Of a DNA stretch of 64,000 nt, positions 57,050 through 64,000 are shown one piece after another (position 1 is the stretch's first letter; the number at the start of each line of letters is the position of its first letter). Origin of the DNA: Marinobacterium rhizophilum DSM 18822 (lineage in GTDB: Bacteria; Pseudomonadota; Gammaproteobacteria; Pseudomonadales; Balneatricaceae); assembly GCF_000378045.1 (NCBI RefSeq), contig NZ_KB899091.1, positions 186,001-250,000 of the forward strand. The letters are read 5' to 3'. A program made the translations under genes and the position numbers. The notes under the pieces are model-generated. The model made no database searches. It was given only the letters and a program-made list of their open reading frames with translations, and was not told the DNA's origin.

Positions 57050-57916
57050 CTACAACAGAACTCTGTACTCTGCTTGTCCTTGTACGTTGGTATCTATGGC
57101 AAAGGTTTGACCTGCAGTAGGCAGCTGCTTCAAACGCTCCCCTGACAACCCCTCGGTGGCCGAGGTTGCATAAAGTCTGTCGAGTTTGATACCACCGAAG
57201 GCAGGACAGGAGATCTGCTCTGCCGGAAACGTAATGGCCGAGACAAAGGAGCCATCAGCATCGTAACAGGCGATACGTGAGGCGCCCCATTGGGCATTCC
57301 AAAGCCGTCCAACACTGTCCACGACAGCCCCGTCCGGATTTAACCCCTTCTTGCGGCAATCGAGAAAGACTTCCAGCTCTCCCGCTGGCCACCCGTTCCT
57401 GGATTCAAGCGTCTGGCGCCAGATGATCCGCCGTGCCGTATCGGCAAAATAACCGTAACGTCGATCTGGCGAGAAACAGATTGCATTGGAAATGGTAATA
57501 GGTGCAAAAAGCCGGCGCAACTCGCCCCGGTAGTAACGGTAGATGGCGCCTGCGTCGGGTTCCGCATTCCTGCCCATGGTGCCGATCCAGAAACCGCCCC
57601 AAGGGTCGGCGCGGCCATCATTCGAGCGGGTCACGGGATTGTCAGCTTCGAGCTTGCATACAGGCTGACGGTTTCCGCTCTGCAGATCGAATTGGAACAG
57701 GCCGGTTTCGCCGGCAATCAGCAGGCTATCGCCGTCGACCCAGCCCGCAGCCGAGACGTATTCATCGAAAGACCACTCTTGCTCTTCCCCGCTTTTGGGC
57801 CTGGTCAGCAACGTCTTGCCGATAATGTCGAACCAGAACAGCTGCTGCCGCTCAGGATGCCACAAGGGTCCCTCACCAAGAAGGCAGGACCTGTTATCAA
57901 CTATGGTAACCGCCAT
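57050..57916 (-). CDS. SMP-30/gluconolactonase family sugar lactonase
   Basis: The protein has 288 residues, a six-bladed propeller that hydrolyses sugar lactones using one metal ion. Metal-ligand segments are LLGEGPLWHPE (Glu near the N-terminus), VTRSNDGRADPWGGFWIGTM and LNPDGAVVDSVGRLWNA. The start at 57916 (MAVTIVDNRSCLLGEG) has an AGGAG site. The context with an arabinofuranosidase suggests L-arabinonolactone as substrate. Confidence 0.92.
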   Translation of the reverse strand: MAVTIVDNRSCLLGEGPLWHPERQQLFWFDIIGKTLLTRPKSGEEQEWSFDEYVSAAGWVDGDSLLIAGETGLFQFDLQSGNRQPVCKLEADNPVTRSNDGRADPWGGFWIGTMGRNAEPDAGAIYRYYRGELRRLFAPITISNAICFSPDRRYGYFADTARRIIWRQTLESRNGWPAGELEVFLDCRKKGLNPDGAVVDSVGRLWNAQWGASRIACYDADGSFVSAITFPAEQISCPAFGGIKLDRLYATSATEGLSGERLKQLPTAGQTFAIDTNVQGQAEYRVLL

Positions 57917-58478
57917 TCTCAATCTACTCCTAAGACCAACAAAGAAAATAACACTTGAGCCTGCAGTCAAATAAATTCAATAAGTTCATCCTTGGAGGGC
58001 GATTTTAAATACTTAAGAGAACAATCCATATATACTGCAAAAATCTTTAACAAACATGTCATTAGATACTAAAACATTCACGATGCTTTCGTTTTCACTG
58101 ATAACATTTTCAGATAAATAAAAAATAAAATAAAACATTAAAATATTCAACCGTAACAGCCATGTATAGGTAAAAACTTTCTATGGTCGTAAACGGTCAT
58201 ACGGCATTACTAACACACTTCAACCATGAAGAATATAGAAACCTAAAAATAGAACTCCAAAGTTATAACTATTAAAGTCAATCATACCAGTAATAAAAAT
58301 AGCCTTTAAGCCAAAGAAAAAGATTAAATACAACTGGCTAACCATTATTTTTAGAGTTCACATTTCTATTCGCCAAACAACCAAGATACCTGAATATCAC
58401 TACTCTGATTAATGGTAGCCCGTTTAAGGTACTACCCTGTCGGCCAGGTCTGAAACCCGGCCAACAGGGTATTCCTCA
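57917..58478. other. AT-rich intergenic region
   Basis: These 562 bases hold no gene. The composition drops strongly in GC between 57990 and 58380. An imperfect dyad at 58182-58201 (TATGGTCG...CGGTCATA) could be a LacI-type operator, weakly supported. A GC-rich hairpin at 58434-58470 follows the arabinofuranosidase stop. Confidence 0.5.
58434..58470 (-). terminator. Hairpin after the arabinofuranosidase gene
   Basis: ACCCTGT-GGCC pairs with GGCC-ACAGGGT with small bulges. The T-run is poor, so termination may be partial. Confidence 0.4.
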
Positions 58479-59996
58479 TCACGCGGCTGTATTACTCAGT
58501 ACAATTACGTTCCAAGACCCGGGCTTGAAGCGCGCTTTGACAAAAGCGCCGTCAATCGTTATTGCAGCATTTGTTTCCGGCCACACCTCATGAGGCGACG
58601 ACTGCGTATTTATCGCCTTCATATCAGTGTGGTGAAGCTCGGTCGCCTCTACCAATCGTAACTCCTCGCCCAAGCCCCGTAGCTCAACGGTGATTTCCTG
58701 GGTCTCGCTGAGGTGCCGGTTAAGCGCGAAGACGGCTGTCTGCCCGCTCTCGTCATCGTGCACAACGGTTGCACAAAGATACTTAACCTCTGGAAATGTC
58801 TCCGCCTGGTAACTCGGCGACTCGATAAGGCTGCGCAAGACACGCCCCTTCGCGTATTTTGCGGCTTGTGCAAATGGAAAAAAGATCGTCTGCCGCCACG
58901 CCGCGCCGCCGGGCTCTGTCATGATTGGCCCGATGACATTAGCCAGTTGGGCGAGGCAAGCGGTTTTTACGCGATCGGCATTGTTCATCATAGTAATCAG
59001 CGCACCGCCAACGAGCAACGCATCCTCATGATTGTAAACCTCTTCGAGCAATCGCGGCGCCTGCGGCCAACCCGGCTGGCGAAGATGCTCTGGCGTCCGT
59101 GCCTTGTACCAGACATTCCACTCGTCAAAGGACAACATAATACGCTTCGACGAGTGCCGCCGTGCAGCCACACTGTCGGCCACCGCGACGATTTCCTTGA
59201 TGAAAAGATCGGTCTGCTCGATGTTGGCGAGATACTCTGCGGTCGACTCATGCGGGTTTTCGAAATAGTGGTGCAGTGAAATGAAGTCGACCTCATCGAA
59301 ACAGTGCTCAAGCACTCGGTCTTCCCAGGCACCGTATGTAGGCATGTCATGTTTCGATGATCCGCATGCCGCAAGCTGTATGCTCGGATCGACCATGCGC
59401 ATTAGCTTGGCAGTTTCCTTGGCGATACGCCCATATTCGTCAGCAGTTTTCTGGCAAATCTGCCAGGGGCCATCCATCTCATTGCCCAGACACCAGAACT
59501 TGATGCCGTGAGGCTCTTCAACGCCATGCTGGCGTCGCAACTCCGATAGCTCAGTACCACCCGGATGGTTACAATATTCGAGAAAATGCCGTGCTTCGTC
59601 GGGACCACGGGTACCGAGGTTAACAGCAAACATAGGCTCGACATCGAGATCACGGCACCACTGCATAAACTCGTTAGTGCCAAACTGATTAGTCTCAGTC
59701 GAATACCATGCTAGGTCCAAGCGGACTGGCCGCTTTTCCTTCGGCCCCACACCATCTTCCCAATTATAGCCCGACAAAAAATTACCACCCGGATAGCGGA
59801 TGACCGTTGCACCAAGCTCTCGGGTGAGAGTCATCACGTCACCACGAAAGCCATTTTCATCCGCTGTGGGGTGACCGGGCTCGTAGATACCGGTGTAAAC
59901 ACAGCGGCCCATGTGCTCGACGAAGGTACCAAAAATTCGCCGATCCAACTGTGCTATAGAGAAGTCACCGTCGATGACCAGTCGTGTCGAAAACAT
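58479..59996 (-). CDS. abfA: Alpha-L-arabinofuranosidase (GH51)
   Basis: The enzyme releases L-arabinose from arabinan and arabinoxylan side chains. It has 505 residues without signal peptide, thus intracellular like other GH51 enzymes acting on imported oligosaccharides. The acid/base is Glu173 in WCLGNEMDG and the nucleophile Glu292 in SFDEWNVWY, close to E175/E294 of the Geobacillus enzyme. Other segments are RRIFGTFVEHMGRCVYTGIY, VIRYPGGNFLSGYNWEDGVG and the C-terminal beta-sandwich. The start at 59996 has an AGGAG site. It follows the transporter genes on the same strand. Confidence 0.96.
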   Translation of the reverse strand: MFSTRLVIDGDFSIAQLDRRIFGTFVEHMGRCVYTGIYEPGHPTADENGFRGDVMTLTRELGATVIRYPGGNFLSGYNWEDGVGPKEKRPVRLDLAWYSTETNQFGTNEFMQWCRDLDVEPMFAVNLGTRGPDEARHFLEYCNHPGGTELSELRRQHGVEEPHGIKFWCLGNEMDGPWQICQKTADEYGRIAKETAKLMRMVDPSIQLAACGSSKHDMPTYGAWEDRVLEHCFDEVDFISLHHYFENPHESTAEYLANIEQTDLFIKEIVAVADSVAARRHSSKRIMLSFDEWNVWYKARTPEHLRQPGWPQAPRLLEEVYNHEDALLVGGALITMMNNADRVKTACLAQLANVIGPIMTEPGGAAWRQTIFFPFAQAAKYAKGRVLRSLIESPSYQAETFPEVKYLCATVVHDDESGQTAVFALNRHLSETQEITVELRGLGEELRLVEATELHHTDMKAINTQSSPHEVWPETNAAITIDGAFVKARFKPGSWNVIVLSNTAA

Positions 59997-60101
59997 GTCT
60001 TCACTCCTTTCTGAGAGAACAACCGCAGCCGGCATCTAGCCGGATGCAAGTTAAGGGAACCGAATACGCCGCTACAATGGGAGTTATGCGCCCAGTGCTA
60101 A

Positions 60102-61433
60102 TCACTTGGAGATCAATCTGTTGACTCGTTTCTCGATCGACTGCTTCACGTCATCTGCCGGCTTGTCACTGAGCATCATGTTCGAGATTTCTTCGCCAAT
60201 GATCGTCTCTACTGCGCGCTGACGCGCTACATTGCTCGGCATTGTTCTGCCGGTGCTGGAGATTTCGAGGATATTGGTACGGAATGGCAACGAGTGGAAC
60301 TCCTCGCTGTCGATGATACTTTTACTCACAGGGAGGTGGCCGGTACGCGACCACTCGTAGTTGTGATCCCATAGGAACTTCAAGAACGCCAGCGCCCCGG
60401 CGCGCTCCTTCTCATTCTTGGCTCCACCTTTGAGCATGACCCAGCTGTGGCCATCCGCGAATACCGCCTTCTGATCATACAGGGTCGCGAACGGGACCAC
60501 GGTATATCCATCTTCGAGTGGCGAGCCAGCCTTTTGTGAGGCGGCCACAAAATTATCGATAACCCAAGTTCCATTGACATTGATGCCTACATCACCATTC
60601 AGATAGGCCTGCTGAGCGCCGCTGTAGTCCAGCCCCTGCTTTATATGGCCTTCGTTCCAGAGCTGTTTCATCAAATTGAGCGCGATGTCGGCTTCCTTGC
60701 CTTGCATGTCGATACGATGACCATTATCCCTGAACAGTTCTCCCCCCTGCTGATTGACCAGCGTAAGAAAAGTACGTGTCGGCGCAACGCTTTCGCCAGC
60801 AGTAATCCATCCGAAGTACGGTTTACCAGTAGCGTCCTTGAACTGGCGAGCTTGAATTAAGAGCTCATCAGGATTTTTTGGTAACACCGGGGAACCATCG
60901 GCTTGGGTTAAACCGGCCTGTTCGAACAAGTTCAGATTAAAGTGCCACAGCCAGGCCCAGGTATCGAATGGCATCGCATAGGTCGTGCCATCGATTATCG
61001 TGCCACGGGCGGCCTGTTCAGTGAAATTTGCGGTGTCGATGCCAACCTGCTCGAAGCCCTCATCGAGAGGTTCAACTAATTTGCGCGCAACAAAGTCGCC
61101 GAGTACCGACTCGTGCATTACTGCAATGGTCGGTACGTCTCTGGCCGCCAGCCGAGCGGTAAGCTGATCGTAGTAGGTAGCCCATTCAGCGACCTGTGGT
61201 TTAACGACGACTCCAAGTTCGTTCGTCGTATTAAACTTGTTGACAAGCGCAGTGATTATTCCACATTCGCCACGCGCCTTGGTTACGTCAGCCACACTTC
61301 CATAATCAGCCTCACAGGAGCCGAAAAAACGCGAAAGCGTAACCTCGGTCTCCTGTTGAGCTGCAACCGGTTGGGTGAGGGCGGCGGCCAACGCGACGCC
61401 GACAATACTCTTGATAAGGGATTTTTTCGTCAT
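60102..61433 (-). CDS. Sugar ABC transporter extracellular substrate-binding protein
   Basis: The periplasmic binding protein has 443 residues. The start at 61433 follows AGGAGAG and gives a signal peptide (MTKKSLIKSIVGVALAAALT ending VAA). It belongs to the family-1 extracellular solute-binding proteins (LTARLAARDVPTIAVMHESVL, YAMPFDTWAWLWHFNLNLFEQAGL, DVGINVNGTWVIDNF). Position with CUT1 permeases and a GH51 enzyme points to arabinose oligosaccharides. Confidence 0.92.
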   Translation of the reverse strand: MTKKSLIKSIVGVALAAALTQPVAAQQETEVTLSRFFGSCEADYGSVADVTKARGECGIITALVNKFNTTNELGVVVKPQVAEWATYYDQLTARLAARDVPTIAVMHESVLGDFVARKLVEPLDEGFEQVGIDTANFTEQAARGTIIDGTTYAMPFDTWAWLWHFNLNLFEQAGLTQADGSPVLPKNPDELLIQARQFKDATGKPYFGWITAGESVAPTRTFLTLVNQQGGELFRDNGHRIDMQGKEADIALNLMKQLWNEGHIKQGLDYSGAQQAYLNGDVGINVNGTWVIDNFVAASQKAGSPLEDGYTVVPFATLYDQKAVFADGHSWVMLKGGAKNEKERAGALAFLKFLWDHNYEWSRTGHLPVSKSIIDSEEFHSLPFRTNILEISSTGRTMPSNVARQRAVETIIGEEISNMMLSDKPADDVKQSIEKRVNRLISK

Positions 61434-61569
61434 GACACTCTCCTTATAGTTATAGTCATATTTTTTCTTTTTCATTTCGATTTCCCCTGGATGAAAACCG
61501 CGCCGGATGCGACGCAGAACTGGATTAAGCGCATCACCAATACATCGCAGTGAGCCCGTGGTGGTCTCC

Positions 61570-62406
61570 TCAACGTACGGTTTTACCCGACACAGCTGCA
61601 ACAATGTATTTCTGAAAGAACAGATAGACGATGAACACTGGTAAGCTTGCGAACACCGCCTGTGCCATCAGAAAACCCAGGCCCTCAGACTGCGCGAAGT
61701 TGGTCTGAGTGGACGCAAGCCCCAAGGTCAGCGTGTACATTTCTGGGTTAGATGCCGAAACCAGCGGCCACAGGTAATCGTTCCAAGCATTCAGAAACGT
61801 AAATATGCCTAGTGTCGCCTGCGCCGGGATCGACAGGGGCAGGATCACTCGGAAGAAGATCTTCAACCGTGACGCATTATCGAGCATCGCAGCTTCCTCG
61901 ATATCCTTCGGAATCGCCTTGAAGTACTGCGTCATCAGGAATACACCGAATGGCAAAGCCAGCCGAGGCAGCACCAACGCCGAGTAGGTGTTGTGCATTT
62001 GCAGATCGGCGAACATAGCATGCAACGGCACGATGATCGCCTGTTCAGGCACCGCCAGCCCGGCCAGCACGATAAAGAACAGTACGTTCTTGCCCCTGAA
62101 TTCGGTACGTGCGAAGCCATACCCAGCAAGCGAGGCGAGCAGGAGCGTTGCCAAGGTTTGGGTGCAGGCTACGATCAGGCTGTTTATGGTCCAGCCGAAA
62201 ACCTGTGAAGTGCCAAGAATATTGAGGTAATTCTTGAGGGTGAACGGTGGCGAGAGCATGACGTCTGTCCGCTGCGCCAGAAATTCGTCAGGCTTGAATG
62301 AAAGAGCAAATACCCAGACGAGTGGCGCAATCCAGGCGATTGCCAACGCAATCACGGCTGCAAGGATCAAGCGGTCGCCAAATTTGTTTCCAACCTTTAA
62401 ATGCAT
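61570..62406 (-). CDS. Sugar ABC transporter permease, MalG type
   Basis: The permease has 278 residues with six predicted membrane helices. The coupling loop is present as EEAAMLDNASRLKIFFRVILP (the EAA motif). It starts MHLKVGNKFGDRL after AGGAG, 16 bases after the MalF-type gene. It pairs with the MalF-type permease as heterodimer. Confidence 0.94.
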   Translation of the reverse strand: MHLKVGNKFGDRLILAAVIALAIAWIAPLVWVFALSFKPDEFLAQRTDVMLSPPFTLKNYLNILGTSQVFGWTINSLIVACTQTLATLLLASLAGYGFARTEFRGKNVLFFIVLAGLAVPEQAIIVPLHAMFADLQMHNTYSALVLPRLALPFGVFLMTQYFKAIPKDIEEAAMLDNASRLKIFFRVILPLSIPAQATLGIFTFLNAWNDYLWPLVSASNPEMYTLTLGLASTQTNFAQSEGLGFLMAQAVFASLPVFIVYLFFQKYIVAAVSGKTVR

Positions 62407-62422
62407 GATTGTACTCCTGGAT

Positions 62423-63352
62423 TTAGTAGGCTTGCTTGCGACTCGACAGCCACACCTGAAATGCCATCGCGACCAGCATCATTGCGAACAATACCTGCGA
62501 CGCCGCAGCTGCGTAGCCCAGCTCCCAGTTCCTGAAACCTGCCTCGTAGATAAATTGCACGATGGGTCTCGAACTGTTATTCGGGCCACCTTGAGTCATT
62601 AACTGAGCTTGACCAAACAGCTGGAACTGCAGAATGACCTCGATGATTGCCACTAGTGCGACTGTGCGACGAATCGACGGCAGCGTGATTGACCACAACG
62701 TGCGCCAGCGACTGGCGTTATCTAGGGCCGCAGCCTCGTAGATCTCGCGTGGAATCTGCTGTAGTGCAGCGAGGAACAGCATCATCGGTAAGCCGATGAT
62801 CCACCACACCGTAACCACGGCGATAGTCGGCAACGCCCAGGTCTCGGAGGTCAGCAGCGACAACGAGGGAAGTCCCACTGACTCGGTTATGTTGGCGAGC
62901 ATCCCATGGTGCGGCATCAATACCAATTTCCACACCAGGGTTACGATAGTCACCGATAATACCGATGAGCCGAAGAAGATTGCCCGCAACGTTGCGCCAG
63001 TGCGTCCGGGCCTATTCAGCGCGAGTGCCAGCGCAAGGCCCAAGGCGATGAATACCGGAGTCGAAATCAAGACGAAGTAGAACGTATTGAGTACTGCGCC
63101 AATAAAAATCTCGTCGCTGAACAGCTCGACATAGTTATCAAGTCCGACGAAATCCGCCGAGTTAGACAACATGTCCACTTCCAGCAGACTGATCCAGATG
63201 CCTTTGAACAGAGGTATGACAAGCATCAACAGGTACACGACCAGGAATGGCAAGATAAACAACGCATTGCCCCAACGCTGGCCGGCTCGAGCGCCCCGCT
63301 TACGGGCCTGGATACGGTCAGCCGAGGCCTCCACCTTCATCGCAACGGTCAT
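62423..63352 (-). CDS. Sugar ABC transporter permease, MalF type
   Basis: The permease has 309 residues with six predicted membrane helices. The coupling EAA segment is EIYEAAALDNASRWRTLW. It begins after an AGGAG site. Its ATG overlaps the stop of the ATP-binding protein gene (ATGA). Confidence 0.94.
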   Translation of the reverse strand: MTVAMKVEASADRIQARKRGARAGQRWGNALFILPFLVVYLLMLVIPLFKGIWISLLEVDMLSNSADFVGLDNYVELFSDEIFIGAVLNTFYFVLISTPVFIALGLALALALNRPGRTGATLRAIFFGSSVLSVTIVTLVWKLVLMPHHGMLANITESVGLPSLSLLTSETWALPTIAVVTVWWIIGLPMMLFLAALQQIPREIYEAAALDNASRWRTLWSITLPSIRRTVALVAIIEVILQFQLFGQAQLMTQGGPNNSSRPIVQFIYEAGFRNWELGYAAAASQVLFAMMLVAMAFQVWLSSRKQAY

Positions 63353-64000
63353 GCTACACTCCTGGCTTGGGCGTGATAGGCAATACCGCTCTGGTCAAAC
63401 AGATGTACGGCCGAATGGTCAAGCCGCACGCCGACCAGGTCACCGACAGAAATCGTGCTGTCGGCCCCAGCCTGCACTATGACCAGTTCGCCATTGCGCA
63501 ACGCGATGTGCGCGAACGTCTGGTCGCCCAGCCGCTCTACTACTTCTGCGTTGCCAACTAGCACATCTGACTCCTCCGCAGCACCTATACTCAAGGCTTC
63601 GGGCCTCACACCGAGTGTAAGTTTCGACTGCGTTGGCAGACCCGCTGCCGGTACGCTCGTTTGGACAGTCGTACCATCTGGCAGGCGTACGGCCACAAAG
63701 CCGTTCGGCGCCTCAATCCGATCGACGTCAAGGAAGTTCATCGCCGGCGAGCCGATGAATCCTGCAACGAACCGTGTCGCAGGTCGGTGGTAGATTTCCA
63801 TTGGTCGGCCGAGCTGCTCAATTCGTCCTGCATTCATAACGACGATCCTCGTCGCCAGAGTCATCGCCTCGACCTGATCATGGGTCACAAAAATCATCGT
63901 CGTCTTCAAGCGCTGGTGCAGGCGCGCCAGCTCGATCCGCGTGCGCCCACGCAAAGCCGCATCCAGATTCGAGAGCGGTTCGTCGAATAAAAATGCGAGT
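63349..64000 (-). CDS. Sugar ABC transporter ATP-binding protein (UgpC/MsmK type), N-terminus outside window
   Basis: The frame is open to the window edge. Visible are Walker B and D-loop (FLFDEPLSNLDAALR), the H-loop (FVTHDQVEAMTLA) and the C-terminal OB-fold regulatory part of CUT1 ATPases (FIGSPAMNFLDV, LGVRPEALSIG, NGELVIVQAGADSTISVGD). Walker A and the signature motif lie outside. It is the upstream gene of the arabinose-type operon as seen here. Confidence 0.94.
   Translation of the reverse strand, partial: LAFLFDEPLSNLDAALRGRTRIELARLHQRLKTTMIFVTHDQVEAMTLATRIVVMNAGRIEQLGRPMEIYHRPATRFVAGFIGSPAMNFLDVDRIEAPNGFVAVRLPDGTTVQTSVPAAGLPTQSKLTLGVRPEALSIGAAEESDVLVGNAEVVERLGDQTFAHIALRNGELVIVQAGADSTISVGDLVGVRLDHSAVHLFDQSGIAYHAQARSVA

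Overview
The window is about 64 kb of GC-rich DNA from a Gram-negative bacterium, most likely a marine gammaproteobacterium of the Oceanospirillaceae/Marinobacterium type. That placement is inferred from gene content (PykA-type pyruvate kinase, CdaR/glycerate kinase pair, NemR-like regulator, proVWX, type III glutamine synthetase, second N-type F-ATPase, LEPR-XLL giant RTX protein); no rRNA or other marker is present.

Left part (1-24.5 kb). The window opens inside a secreted subtilisin-like protease. A complete second F-type ATPase operon of the laterally mobile N-ATPase type follows (1877-8108, order beta, epsilon, AtpQ, a, c, b/delta, alpha, gamma). It lacks atpR, and its c subunit lacks the helix-1 carboxylate/glutamine expected of sodium-binding c subunits. 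Next come a UPF0303 protein, a glycine betaine ABC transporter (proX-proW-proV, minus strand), a NemR-like TetR regulator with a DJ-1/PfpI protein, type III glutamine synthetase and an OsmC protein. From 17.6 to 20.3 kb is a lower-GC stretch of decayed DNA: a chimeric glycerate kinase scrap, an IS5-type transposase scrap and a broken globin gene, beside intact DUF1993 and cytochrome P460 genes. Glycerate kinase, CdaR and pyruvate kinase then form a glycerate-to-pyruvate module.

Central part (24.7-54.3 kb, all minus strand). This is the most unusual locus. Reading in the direction of transcription it holds a TolC-like outer membrane protein, a 6988-residue RTX giant, a small DUF3467 protein, a GAF-HlyD fusion, a PqqD-like/M50 peptidase/HlyD fusion, a SecA-like ATPase and a small HlyD-type adaptor. 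The giant has an N-terminal LEPR-XLL motif, a DUF4347 domain with a caspase-like His/Cys pair, and a C-terminal matrixin-type zinc protease. The last four genes abut or overlap by one base. No HlyB-type ABC exporter is present, so this looks like a type-I-like envelope conduit powered or assisted by a dedicated SecA paralogue, with proteases built into both cargo and machinery. I know of no experimental description of such a system.

Right part (55-64 kb, minus strand). A sugar operon runs ABC ATPase, two permeases, binding protein, GH51 alpha-L-arabinofuranosidase, SMP-30-type lactonase and aldose 1-epimerase. It ends in the frameshifted 3' remnant of an alpha-ketoglutaric semialdehyde dehydrogenase-like gene. 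This fits arabinoside uptake and non-phosphorylating L-arabinose oxidation whose local last-step gene has been lost.
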